A DNA stretch of 64,000 nt from positions 128,710,540 to 128,774,539 of the forward strand of contig OX465297.1 of NCBI GenBank assembly GCA_949987735.1, read 5' to 3'. The stretch comes from Leucophora obtusa. Its lineage: Eukaryota; Arthropoda; Insecta; Diptera; Anthomyiidae. Positions within the stretch are counted from its first letter, which is position 1; each line of letters begins with the position of its first letter. Positions 21,740 to 32,799 of the stretch are shown one piece after another. Position numbers and translations under genes: made by a program. The notes under the pieces were generated by a model. That model saw nothing but the letters and a program-made list of their open reading frames with translations, did not search any database and was not told the origin of the DNA.

Positions 21740-22690
21740 CAGTGTCCCTTATAAAGTGTTTGGTCGATTTTCGACACGCATACCCCCCAATTTTTTTACA
21801 AATGGTCCCAAATTAACAAAATCGATTTTTTTGTTTTTTTTTGGAAAACGTTAACCCGTGCCGAGTTGCGGCCAAAAATGGCCCATTTTGGAAAAAAATT
21901 TGTATTATTATTAAAAATTCCCAAAATTCGAAATTTTGAAAAATTTAGTATTTTTTCATTTATTCATTTAATATAGTCAAAATGATTCAGACATGGAATT
22001 TTGACTTCATCGGATATCATTAACCCACTTTAGCCTGGAGTCCAAAATGACCCACAAATTTGATAAAAATGCAAAAACGTGTTTTTTTTTAAATTATTTT
22101 TAAAGATTTTTTTAAAATGCCTAATTTGGAGATGTCGATTGCCAGTTGTACCACATAATGGTTGATAATGGTTGAGAAAAAAAAAAAAAATAAATTGGAA
22201 AAATGTTAATTCGAGTTTGTGTTTGGAGCGACTGCTTTCCAGGACATTTTACAAAAATTGCTTATTTTGTCAAAAATTGTAACAAAATTTGAATGTTTTC
22301 ATCAAATTTTACATAGTTTTTGGAAAAATATCACTTAAATTAGGTTACCTAGACTATAATTATCTTTACAATTTAAAAAAAAAATCTTTAACCCTTAGTG
22401 GCCTGGGGTCGGAAAAGTCCCATGAATCTTAGTATTAATTATGACTACGAGATTGTAAAGCCATTAAATTGATAAAAAAAATCTCAACTGGATAAAAATG
22501 ATTATTTTATGTAACATGATCTATATGGGGTTAACTTTTATACTTTTGGCCAAAAACGCCCCACTAGCAAATTTACAGAATAACACCTTTAATAACTTTC
22601 GGAAAAATATTATTTTAAATGAATAACAAAAAAATTTTTTCCACTTGATAAAAATTATTATTTTGAGTAACTTGATCCATATAGGGTTAG
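21738..22690 (+). mobile_element. Single arm of the 2.1 kb palindromic element
   Basis: It starts GTGTCCCTTATAAAGTGTTT, the same as the outer end of the 2101-4190 element, and follows one arm through 'cccttagtggcctggggtc' to 'gatccatatagggttag'. The opposite arm is absent, so it is a solo half or truncated copy. Confidence 0.75.
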
Positions 22691-22901
22691 CGGTGTTTTG
22701 CCATCGGGAAGCGAATGCAAAGCACTTTAACAGGTGGTACTGGTAAAAAGTGCTTTCCCATTCCCAAAATGATAACATCATTAGACAAAAGGACAGGCTT
22801 TTTAAAAAGCGACGGAAAAGCACTGGAGAAACAATATTTTTGAACATTGGCATATTTTCCAAAATAAAATTTAAAAAAAGTTCATATGTATTTTTTTGGT
22901 C

Positions 22902-22968
22902 GTGCCGTGATTTGCACCCAGGCCGTCAGATTGGCAGACGAGTGCTCTACCCACTGAGCTAACGGGAC
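22902..22968 (-). ncRNA. tRNA-like sequence (pseudo-tRNA or SINE/MITE head)
   Basis: Minus strand: GTCCCGT pairs with ACGGCAC as an acceptor stem (6 of 7 pairs). An A-box-like TTAGCTCAGTGGGTAGAGC follows. The loop CTGCCAA would place anticodon GCC. The B box is degraded (GGTGCAAATC). At 67 nt it is shorter than a normal tRNA, so I call it a relic rather than a working tRNA. Confidence 0.5.
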
Positions 22969-23190
22969 ATATAATATTTGATAGCTAAACACATAAATGA
23001 GGTAAAATCGCTGGACAACTACTGTGTCTGCGAAAAAGCTAGCACTGGCAAACAGTTTTTTGGAACTAATATGCCAGCGTTGGGAGAGCAAAAAAAAGTT
23101 GGTCTTAAAGGAGCTTTTCCACAAACAAAAAAATTTATTTTATAGAACAAAAAAAATTTTAAATTAAATAAAATCCAAAAAAAAATTTTT

Positions 23191-23290
23191 TGCTTGCAAC
23201 CGGATTTGAACTCGGAACCTCCTGACTACAAACCTTTTTTAACGAAGCGTCAGCATTTTTATAAAATCATTGCTCTACCAGTGAATTGGT
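23191..23290 (-). ncRNA. tRNA-like A/B-box module with an enlarged middle
   Basis: On the minus strand 'ttcactggtagagca' resembles an A box and 'gagttcaaatccgg' a B box. About 60 bases separate them, more than in an intronless tRNA. The T stem does not pair well. Probably a pol III-type promoter relic inside a repeat. Confidence 0.4.
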
Positions 23291-23545
23291 TTTTGTACCA
23301 CTGGTAGCATTGGCTAGGTAGCACTGGATAACCACTGGTTGCAAATCTTGGCATATCGCTCTTAGACCATTCTTTGCCAGTGGTTTTTTTTATAAACCAC
23401 CGAAATTTTTGTAAAACAAATGCTGGAAAAACGATTTTTGCAAGTGCGGGCAAAGAGTCGCAAATGAGTGCTCTCCCAGTAATTTATTTTCAACACCATG
23501 GTTACCCAGTGGTATGCCAGTGCTTGATTTTTTTGTAGATTGATA

Positions 23546-25690
23546 AGTTCATAGTATCGAATTTTTGTCCATTTTGCTCTATCTCGCTTAGTTTCCGAGA
23601 TATAAGCCATTTTGTGATTATTCAATAAAAAATTATGAAAATATAGCGCCATCTCTATGTGATATTGATAGCAGAAACACAAAAATATAAACCTTAGGAA
23701 ATAATTGGAGTTAAAATTAGGTGAAAAATTTGTAAAATTAATAAACATAAATTACTAAAAACCAGGATGCAAAGTTAGTTTAAATACGGATGAAAGTAAT
23801 TGTTATGCTAAATGAGATTTACAAAAATACTAGTTCAATCTTAAATTTTAAGACAAAATAACAGAAAAAATCAGTTCAATTGCGTTCTGGCGCGTTTAAG
23901 AGACTTTTGTACTAACTTTTTTTTTAAGTGTAATAAGTCTATAACTCAGAAACAGTTTTTGGCCTTTCTCTCATGGAATGGACGAAATATTTAAAAAAGC
24001 TTATTTTTCTTTTAATATTTACAGAACTCCAAAATTAAATGAGAGACAAAACCGCTTAAAACACCACTAACAGTCATGAGAGGGTAAAAAGTTTGTATAA
24101 AGAAAATGTTTGCATTTCCATTGCGTAAACAACAGCTATGTAATTTAATCACCAGAAGCTTCTAGTTTAAGAGTTATAGATGGATAAATCCATGAAACTT
24201 TTTGGGGGTAATTTTGAGGACATAAATGTAAACGGCCAACTCAGAAACCTAATGTGTAAGTTTTTTAAAAGTGGATATTAGCTGTGTTTGTGTGACTCTC
24301 TATGACAATTTTTTAACGTATTCCGGCTTTCTACTGTCAAAATTGTTCGAGATATCATTGATAGGAATGCCGCACAAACGCAGTTATTAAAAAAATGTTA
24401 TTAAACAAATAAATAAACTGGTTTAGATATTTGTTTTCTATTCATAGGGACACTCTAGTGTACACTAGACCGTACCGCAAAAAAAAAAATAGTTCGCCGT
24501 ACAACCTCCAATTTTTTTATTCAAAATTTCAAATTTCAAGTGGGAAGTAAAAACAATAACAAAATATTATTACAATTTGCTTTGTCATCTTCTTTTATAT
24601 AGTAGTATACAAACCTTATTTGGCCCACAGGGCTTGGTTTATAAAAATATTTCTGAAATAAAATAAAAAAAAAAAATAAACCACTACTATATTGTTTTGA
24701 CTAATCTAGTCACTACATTGCTCGACCCCAAGCAACCTTCCTTGTTAGACTTTCTAAGCCCTGGTTTATGTATTACGAAAATGCTCTAAACGAAAGTAAA
24801 GTAACGAAAATTTGTTTTTGTTTCCCATGTATTTTTTACGAAAGTAATTGTCAATTTTTTTCATTTAGAGTATATTCGTGATAGATAAACAGGCCCTAAC
24901 TTTTTTTTCCGACAAATATATCTGCTGCAACTAAGTGATCCAGTTGGCCAGAAATTCATGTGCCGAAACGAATTTATTTTCTCTATGTAACATATTCCAT
25001 TTTGAAAACAACTTCTATGAAGTGCTTTTGGCAAAGTCTGTTATAACCGACAGCAGTTGTTCACCATGCTCTTTGTGAATATTTTTTTTCACGCAATGCG
25101 GTAACAACAAAAATTCTATTGAGGTGGTTTTATTTCTTTAACAAATAAAAAAAAAATTAATAAAATAAAATATATGTACGTGGTCATGTTTTTATTTTAT
25201 ATCAGTGTGTTAGTAAGGTCATAAAATATTCACAAACGAATTATGACTGTAAAGTAGAAGTGTTCAGCGATGTAGGGAGACTTTTAAAAACTAATTTTAA
25301 GAGTTCCGATTGGTAGAAATTGTGACATTCCCTCTACAGCTGAGCCTAAAATTTTCTTAAATATATTGAAAATTAGTGTTTTCTATTTAATATTAGTTGA
25401 GTTTGGATTCAAATGGGTAACACCTTATTTTGGAACCAAAAATCCAACCACCAAACATTTTCTATAATCGTTTAACAGATTCTTTCCAAAAAATGGTTAG
25501 TGATGTTATTGGAAAGCCCGATTTTTTTCGGATTTCTGAAAGATGACATGGTGTAGTGAAGTGCATGATTGAGGGTGAAGTGAGAAGTGTAGTAAGTAAC
25601 TGTCTATTATTTTGGCACATTTTAAGTGAAGAATGCTCTCGCCTGAATTGTTGAAATTTAATACTCTGGATATTTCATTTAAACAAATTA
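23546..25690. other. Gene-free sequence
   Basis: No convincing genes. Parts such as 'gtccattttgctctatctcg' and 'agatggcgcc'-like wording occur in other dispersed repeats. Short open frames have no domains. Confidence 0.4.
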
Positions 25691-25699
25691 GGCAAAATT

Positions 25700-27200
25700 C
25701 AATGTCTATTGATATTGGAGAAGATTGCTAAATTTTAAGAAAATATCCAGAATTTATCAAAAATGTCAATTTGAAAAAATGTCAAAATTTTAAAAAATCA
25801 CCAAAATTGAGAAATCAGTAGAATTGATGAAAACCTTAAAGTTAAAAAAAATCGCTAGAATTGAAAAAAATAATCACCAAAATTAAAAAAAATCGCCAAA
25901 GTTTAAAAAGTCGTCAAAGTTAAAACAAAAAAAAAAAATCATAGAAAAACCTTAAATAATATCACTATATTTTTAAAAAATCGCTGAATTTTTAAAAATC
26001 TTCCAAATTTATTTATTTTTTAATTTAGTGTTTTTTTTAAATTTTGGTTAATATTTTCAGCTTTAGAGTTCGTTTTTAACTTTTTTAACTAGAACCATTT
26101 TTTCTAATTTGGTGATTTTTTTTAATTAATTTTTTTTAATTCTAGCACTTTTTTCAATATAGCAATATTTTTTTTTTTAATTTTGGCGATTTTTTCAGTT
26201 TCGACAATTTTTTATACCCTACACCACTATGTGGCCAGGGTATTATAAGTTTGTGCTGATGTTTGTAACACCAAAAAATATTGGTCGTAGACCCACCTTA
26301 TTGTATACCGATCGGTTCAGAATTTTTTTTTATTTCGATTTAACGATGTCCGTCTGTCTGTCTGTCTGTCTGTCCATGCAATATTAAGATATTTTGATGA
26401 AATTTGGTACGCAGACCTATGTTGGCCCAAGGACGAAGCGTATTGATTTTGGTGAACATCGGTCCATGTTTAGAACTAGTGCCCATATAAGGGTCCCCCC
26501 AAAAAATATTAAGATATTTTGATGAAATTTGGTACATAGACCTATGTTGGACCAAGGACGAAGCCTATTGATTTTGGTGAACATTGGTCCATGTTTAGAA
26601 CTAGTGCCCATATAAGGGTCCCTCCAAAATTGGCTTGGTTACAAACTGCAGGTCGCAAATATTAAGATATTTTAAGGAAATTTGGTGCGCTGACTCACAT
26701 TATAGAAAATTTTGACACAAGCCTCATTTTAACCAATTCGAATTTCGGATCCAAACATTAGTTGGATTTTAACCAGACTGGTGTAGGGTATTGTATAGTC
26801 CGCATGCCCGACTTTAACCTTTTTACTCGTTTTTTTTTTAAATTGGCAAACTTTTAAATTATGGCGATTTTTTTCAAACTTTTGCATTTTCTTTTTACAA
26901 TTTTGGATACTGATTTTATTTCTTTAAAATTTTAATGTTTTTTTGGAATTTTAGCGATTTTTTTTCTAATTTTAACGATTTTTTTTCTCAATTTGGCAAT
27001 TTTGTGAAATTTGAGTTATTTGGTAAATGAATGTTTTTAGTTCGATTTGAGATCATAAATTAATATCCCTATAAATATTAATTTACCAAATAAAATATCA
27101 ACTATACATACCCCTCATTCATTCTAGTTATTTTTTAATTTGGACTATTTTTTTTGTTGCAATTTTGGCGATTTTTTGGGATTTGCTTTAATTTTATCTA
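25700..27200. repeat. Degenerate array of ~20-bp 'aaaatcgccaaaatt' units, inverted halves
   Basis: Left of about 26000 the units read 'aaaatcgccaaaattaaa'; right of it they read 'tttaattttggcgatttttt'. The array is thus a diverged foldback of short tandem repeats. A Helentron-like element (26214-26833) sits in the right arm. Similar arrays flank the SINE at 29721-30133. Confidence 0.6.
26214..26833 (+). mobile_element. Helentron-like / mini-me element, copy 2
   Basis: Same ATACCCTACACCA start, 'gatgtccgtctgtctg' GTCT run, 'catcggtccatgtttag' core and right end (TGGTGTAGGGTAT, hairpin, 'ttttactcgtttt') as 5337-6636, but with only about two shortened core units. It is inserted in a T-rich tandem array. 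Confidence 0.75.
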
Positions 27201-27411
27201 TTTTCCCAGCAAAAAAGATGCCGAAGCAATAAAAAAGCACTACAATTGATGATCTAGATGTACTTCTTTTTTAACAGAAACACTAATGATTTTCAAATTG
27301 AGTTGTCATATGAGAAGGGAACTTCTACTTCAACATTTTTTCAGTACTTTTTGAACGAGTGCAAAGGAAGCTATTTTTCAATTATTCAAAGTAAACAAAA
27401 AGTTGTTTTAT

Positions 27412-27483
27412 TGCCGTCACCGATTTTCGAAACTGCGACCTCATAATAACTAGTCTAGCTCTCTACCGCTGAGCTAGTCTTTG
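27412..27483 (-). ncRNA. tRNA-like module inside an inverted-repeat element
   Basis: Minus strand: 'gactagctcagcggtagag' is an excellent A box and 'cgcagtttcgaaaatcg' a B-box-like T arm, with tRNA-like spacing. Acceptor pairing is poor. Likely a tRNA relic. Confidence 0.45.
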
Positions 27484-27544
27484 ATATAAAAATTGACTGG
27501 AATAAAAACACCACTTTGTCATCGCGAGATTATGTGCTTTATTC

Positions 27545-27921
27545 CCCAGCAAAACCTTGGTAATATATGGGTACTATTATGCATATTACCTGGTAATATA
27601 AAAACCGCTTACCCTTGAATTACTTGTAATACCAAATTCATATGTTTGATGTTTTATTGGTATAAGTAATTCGTTTTTCTAGAAAATTTTGCAAATTCAA
27701 TTTTTTGTTAAAAATCCGTGAATTTAAATTTGATATTCGGTTTAAGAAATTAAAATTTAAACAAAATGTTTTTAAAAACTTCTTACCTGTATGTTCAGAA
27801 TAACATGTTACTAGGTAAGGAGTTGTTAAAATAATAGCTTTGGTAATAGAAAAGTAAGAGCTTACCTACCCTTATTTCTTCTTACCAAAGTCATTACCGG
27901 GTAATAGAAGGTTTTGCTGGG
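27545..27921. mobile_element. Nested MITE, CCCAGCAAAACCTT ends, 377 bp
   Basis: Inverted ends CCCAGCAAAACCTT and AAGGTTTTGCTGGG, with 'ggtaatatatgggta' and 'tcattaccgggtaat' inside. It sits within the related CCCAGCAAAAAAG element, and the two share the first nine terminal bases. Confidence 0.65.
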
Positions 27922-28572
27922 TCTCTTCAATAAAACTACTTTTTCACTGCAATTCACTATTGTTTTCAGTACTTTTTTCATAGAAGCATAAAAAGCAATT
28001 TTTCATCATTTTTATTTTATATATTTTTAGAAATTAAAAAATACTGAATTTAAACAAATTAATTATAAATATTAAAAAAATATAAAAAAATTTTTTTTTC
28101 AAAATTTAAAAAAATTAAAAAAAATTTAAAAAAATTAAAAAAAATAAAAAAAAACATTGGTCCCTCTAGTAATCGAACACGCTATCATCTGTTTAGAAAT
28201 ACCAAATGATACCAAAATCACTTTTTAGGATCACTTAGGGCAATTATGCTTTAGAAGCAATACTCTAGTGATTTTTTGGATGTTGTTCAGAAGTAATTTT
28301 GGAAAAGCTGTAATAACATATTGTACTAACGGATACTTTGGAAGCAATGAAAGAAGTGATTTTTCAAGTTTTTCAGAATTACTTCTTGAAGCAGGATACT
28401 TGTGAAGCAGTGAAAAAAGTAGTTTGTAAAGCATTACTTTTTTTGTTGGGTTTTTAGATTTTGGCGTTTTTCAATTATCAAGATTTAATTTTTTAAAGTT
28501 CATTTACAGAAATCAGAAGAAGAAGACGTTTATACTGAAAAATTTCATCAGACATGAAAAATTTTTTGTGTA

Positions 28573-28622
28573 TGCCATGACCGGATATCGAACCGGCAAA
28601 CTTCTACTACTAATACTGATCA
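28573..28622 (-). ncRNA. B-box / T-arm-like tRNA fragment
   Basis: Minus strand 'gccggttcgatatccggtca' forms a T-arm-like hairpin with a good B box. No A box or acceptor stem could be matched. A fragment only. Confidence 0.35.
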
Positions 28623-28789
28623 ATTTATTAATAATTATCACATTATTCGCATTCAATAGTTAAATACCAAGTTCAGTCAGAGATGTGGCTGGGCAAACTT
28701 TACAATCGTAATTAATGATATAATTAATTAATTGCACTGTACAACCAAATCAAATATTTTCCAAAATAAAAGAGTTCTGACAACTGATT

Positions 28790-29060
28790 CTAGATAAGGG
28801 AACAAAAAAAAAATTGCGTGCATAAAAGTTTACGTCTGGCCTTATGGTTTTTGGGGGGTTAATTAACATTTTAATCCCATAACTCTTCAACTTATGGTTC
28901 TTTTTTGTCCCTTTTTAAAAAGAGTCCAAAGAAGAACCTTTAACTGAAGAGTTAGAGGGTTAAAGAGTGCCACAAAAATGTTCTTCGCAGTGTTCTACAT
29001 AAGTCCGCTGAGCACTTCCTATACCTAATATGGAAGATTCACAATGCTTCCTATGCTGAT
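28790..29060. mobile_element. Hairpin MITE ('aaccctctaactc' family), copy 1
   Basis: An inverted repeat around 'gtccctttttaaaaag' with flanking 'ataactcttcaact'/'gaagagttagagggtta', continuing to 'aagtccgctgagcac' and 'atggaagattcac'. Related copies: 31515-31745 and 31838-32125. Confidence 0.55.
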
Positions 29061-29229
29061 TCGCAATAAACATTTAACCCGCCAAAAAAATATATGACCA
29101 GACTCAAACTTTTAAAACGCCGATATATGTATATTTTTTGGTCTTCTCTACCAGAAACAGTTTTCGGAACCTCTTTATTATTTTTTTTTTTCATGTGTAA
29201 AGTGCGCCTAAAGGAAAACATTTTAGGCG

Positions 29230-29719
29230 GTTTTATAGATTCGAACGATTTTTTAAATTTTAGCAGTTGTTTTTAACTTCGGCGATTTTTTTTCAATTAT
29301 GAAGGTTGGTTTTTATATCTTTTTAATTCTTAATATTTTTTTTAGTTTTGTTACTTATTTTATTTAATTTTGACGATTTTTTTTAATATTAGCGATTTTT
29401 TTAATTTTGCAGATTTTGTTCAATTATAGCGATTTTTTCCAATTTTGGATGTTGTTTTTATTTCTTTATAATTTTTTAAATTTTGCGATTTTCTAATTAA
29501 AACGTTTTTTCTTGCGATTTTTTCAATTTGGGCGATTTTTTAATTCTATTGTAGTATTTTTTAATTTGGCGATTTTTTTAATGTCGGCGTTTTTTTTACT
29601 TTTAATTTAGGTACTTTTTCTATTGTTAGCGTATTTTTAAAATTTTAATAATTTTTTTGATATTAGGATATTGCTTTAAATTTAGAATATTGCTTTTTAT
29701 ATCTTTTTCTTTTTTCCAT
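29230..29719. repeat. Degenerate 'ttttggcgattttt' array
   Basis: About twenty loose repeats of 'aattttggcgattttttt' run up to the SINE at 29721 and resume at 30134-30215, showing that the SINE inserted into the array. Same family as 25700-27200. Confidence 0.6.
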
Positions 29720-29720
29720 G

Positions 29721-30133
29721 TTTTTTTTTTTTTTTTTTTTGTAAGAGAAGTAACACTCAGATTCTTTCTATTAATTAACCTGTTGCTGTATTTGGAAAAG
29801 GGATAGTGAAGAGATGAAAAGTGGTAAAAGATGAAGGGCGTCAAATATGGCAACACTGCAATTGCGCGAGATTTTGAATCTGGGAACAATTGTTGCACGC
29901 CATCTGATGGAGAGTTGGCGAACTTTGTTGAAACAGTTTAGTTTATAACCTTGTTATTTTACTTCGGTGTGGGTAAGTGCTAGGGGAACACAGAAGGAGG
30001 TGGCTGCAATATGTACGAGGTTGGTATCCCTCATACATATTTTTTCCAAATTGTTATTGCGGTCGCAGGGGATCGAACTTGCAACCTTATGTGTAACAGT
30101 CCAACGGGCAAACCATAGAACCATAGCGCCCAC
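29721..30133 (-). mobile_element. tRNA-derived SINE, copy 1
   Basis: Minus strand 5' to 3': a head GTGGGCGCTATGGTTCTATG with B box AAGTTCGATCCCC; a ~300-bp body ('cctccttctgtgttcccct', 'aagttcgccaactctccatc', 'atctcgcgcaattgcagtg'); and a poly(A) tail (poly-T 29721-29740). It matches 48817-49235 end to end. Any target duplication is hidden in the poly-A/T flanks. Confidence 0.8.
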
Positions 30134-30894
30134 ATTTTTTTTAGCGATTTTTTGCGTCAAATTTTTTAAACTTCAGCGCTTTTTTAAAATTTGGATTTTT
30201 TTCATTTGGCGATTTCTTTTCTCGAAAATTCAAAAATATATATTTTTTATTAACAACCCAGTGTAGAAACAGTAATTGCATATCATAATATTTTGGACTA
30301 CCAGTAATGATACCAACACTAGTGAATGTTTAGCAGCCCGTTATAAATGCATTCATGCAACCCTTTGGTGGGAACGAATTAGGTTTATCATAGGGGAAAA
30401 TATACATATCTAAATATTTTTGACTCAAAAAATATAAAAAGTATCAATGAAAAATTAAATTTTCTCTTGAATTTCATAATCAAGTGGTCGTTAGCACAAT
30501 AATGACCTGGAAAATTTGTAATAGCTTACATACTTTCCAATCGATATTTAATTTTAATACCTTTTTATAAAAATAATTAAATATTAATGCGATTTTGGAA
30601 ACATTTGCGGCAAAAACTTTTTAGTCAATAACGGCATTTTATAAAAACATACACTAAGAAAAAGTAGGTTTTTGTTTTGCAAACACCAACAAAATTTTGA
30701 ATCGATTTTCATGCCCACTTCTCTTTACTTATAGACAAACCAGAGAATTTAATATTCTTGGATACCTCTATTGCACAGTTCTTGCTGTTGATGTTCTTTA
30801 AATTTCAAGTGTTGGTTTAAGGGTTTAAGTTATTGTTTTTTTTTATGTTTTGCATTTTTATTAACTTTACTGCAATAAACAAGTATACAAATTT

Positions 30895-31310
30895 TTAAAC
30901 ATAAACAATTTTAAATTCAAAGGAAAAAAAGTTATTAAATTTAAATAAATATTGTTTAAAATATTCCTTATAAACAATTTTCAACCTAACAAATATTTCC
31001 AGAGATTCTAAAAACGTCGCACAGTGCTTCGTCCCCATATAACGATTGGACAAAAATAGAAGGAGTGGAGACAGAGTTTTGAAATTTGGTATACTGACAT
31101 AGAACCCCTTAGTTAAGAAAAATTTTAATTTTTGGAAATATCGGGCCAAGGACACGCCCACCTCCCATAAGTCCTGAAATTTAAAAATATTATGTTAGCT
31201 ACATAAATGGACGTAATATTACAAAGAGTATCCATTGAAATGCACATAAAACTAGAAACGTTTGTGTAAATTTTTATCAAAATCGAAGCTAGGACTCTTA
31301 GTCCTGCCAT
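30895..31310 (-). repeat. Dispersed repeat, mate at 59770-60085
   Basis: About 300 bases ('aagagtccttgcttcgat'-type start, 'atgtgcat', 'tccaatcgttatatgg', 'gcactgtgcg') match 59770-60085 in opposite orientation with scattered substitutions. No terminal repeats or coding motifs recognised. Confidence 0.6.
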
Positions 31311-31514
31311 ATATCCTTTATTTTAAAATCTTTATAAAAGCTGCAAAAATTATCCGATTGCCATGAAATTTAGCACTTGAATTGTTATAAGGTCAAGCCA
31401 TATTTGTGCCAAATTTGGGTAAAATCGATTCATAAAAAATGCCTCTCATGAAAAATGTGTAAAATAATTTTTCTATAACAAAAAAATTAAATAAGATTTA
31501 AATAAGAAACCATG

Positions 31515-31745
31515 CGAATCCTATATTTTAGGTATAGGGTATGTACAGCGAACTTATGTAAAACACTACAAAGAATATTTTTGTGGAACATTTTAACCTT
31601 CTGGCTCTTCAATTAAAGGTACTTTTTTGTCCTCCTTTTAAAAACGGACAAAAACGACCCGTAAGTTGCAGAGCTAGAGGGTTAAAATGTACCGGAAAAA
31701 TATTTGTCATAAAATTCTACTATAAGTCTTTGAAGACATCAGTAT
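31515..31745. mobile_element. Hairpin MITE ('aaccctctaactc' family), copy 2
   Basis: Two arms meet around 'gtcctccttttaaaaacgg'; the flanks 'gcgaacttatgtaaaacac' and the 'gctagagggttaaaatgt' side are inverted. More diverged than the copy at 31838-32125. Confidence 0.5.
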
Positions 31746-31837
31746 TGAAAATTTAACTCAAGTGCCAGTAATATGTAAAAACTTAAAATGTGTTTAAGGG
31801 TTAATTTCGTACTTATTCAGAATTGGTGCTCAAATGT

Positions 31838-32125
31838 CCCACAAATATGGATTTTAGGGAGAAAGCATGGGAATCTTCCATTTTAGGTATAGGATGTGTT
31901 AAGCGAACTTATGTAAAACACTACGAGCAACATTTTTGTGAAACATTTTAACCCTCTAACTCGTCAACTTACGGGTCTTTTTTGTCCCTTTTTAAAAAGT
32001 GGCCAAAAATTCCCTTTCATTGAAGAGTTAGAGGGTTAGAATGTTCCACAAAAATGTTCCTCGTAGTGTTTTACAAAAGTCCGCTCAACACATCCTATAT
32101 TTAAAATGGAAGATTCACATGGTTT
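31838..32125. mobile_element. Hairpin MITE ('aaccctctaactc' family), copy 3, best preserved
   Basis: Arms of about 135 bp: left 'catgggaatcttccatttt', 'aagcgaacttatgtaaaac', 'aaccctctaactcgtcaac'; right the complements 'gaagagttagagggtta', 'gttttacaaaagtccgct', 'aaaatggaagattcacatg'. The centre is 'ccctttttaaaaagtgg'. Non-coding. Confidence 0.65.
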
Positions 32126-32404
32126 GAATATTAAACACTCTAAAATGCGTGAAATTTGTGTAAAAATGATGAATTTAGGCAAGCCATTTTTTTAATTTGT
32201 GATAAAAAATAATAACTAATTTTTTAATGAGCTATTATATAACAGTATAAACTTACAAAAAAAGGGGGGAAAAGTCTAATTTTATATAATTTTTTTATAC
32301 TCCATCAAACTTAAGTAATTTTTGGATTTTCAACAAAAAAAAATGTATTTTTCGGAGCAATGAAAAATAATTGTTTTGTAAATATATACTAAAATCCATA
32401 TTTT

Positions 32405-32668
32405 AATGTAACTACAAATATATTAAAAAAACAAATCTTCGGATCAGTTTTTTAAAAAATGTATTTTTGAGAATTATTTTCGTGAAACAATTAAAACCCA
32501 TTTTTGCATAAAATTCTCTGAGTTTAGCGCCCGCTCTTGGCGGCAAAAGCAATCACACCAAATATTTTTTTTTACATTTGTTTGAGTTACTTTCTTATCT
32601 TTAAAAAATCCTTCTTTAATCACAATTTGAGAGAAATTTTTTTTTTGATTTTTGTCCATGGGCCGAAG
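32405..32668 (-). repeat. Dispersed repeat, mate at 58905-59150
   Basis: Shares 'gagaattattttcgtgaaac', 'ctctgagtttagcgcc', 'ggcggcaaaagcaat', 'cttctttaatcacaattt' and the edge 'gtccatgggccgaag' with the inverted mate at 58905-59150. The small hairpin at 32669-32790 lies exactly at its edge. Confidence 0.65.
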
Positions 32669-32790
32669 CATGCGCGGTTCCAGCAATTAATATAAGGGGA
32701 AAAATCATACGCCTCAGTGGCCAACTTAATGTATTTGTCTACTGTGGCGTATGATTTTTCCCCTTATATTAATTGCTGGAACCGCGCATG
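32669..32790. mobile_element. 122-bp perfect hairpin with 8-bp flanking direct repeat
   Basis: A 45-bp arm (32669-32713) is repeated as an exact reverse complement (32746-32790), leaving a 32-nt loop. GGCCGAAG stands directly on both sides (32661-32668 and 32791-32798), as expected of an 8-bp target duplication (hAT-like). A transcript would fold into a long, perfect pre-miRNA-like stem. Confidence 0.75.
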
Positions 32791-32799
32791 GGCCGAAGA

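Larger units (their letters stand above)
22691..23545. repeat. 'cactgg'-rich repeat unit carrying two tRNA-like segments
   Basis: Scattered 'cactggtaa', 'ggtggtactgg', 'tgccagtgct' motifs occur in both orientations, and two tRNA-derived segments lie within (22902-22968; 23191-23290). Probably one or more inverted-repeat elements; I could not fix the termini. Confidence 0.4.
27205..28450. mobile_element. Inverted-repeat element (CCCAGCAAAAAAG ends) with a nested insertion
   Basis: The ends CCCAGCAAAAAAG (27205) and CTTTTTTTGTTGGG (to 28450) are inverted. It holds a tRNA-like module (27412-27483), a second B-box-like segment near 28158-28185, and a second element (27545-27921) inserted inside. 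No coding capacity seen. Confidence 0.5.
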
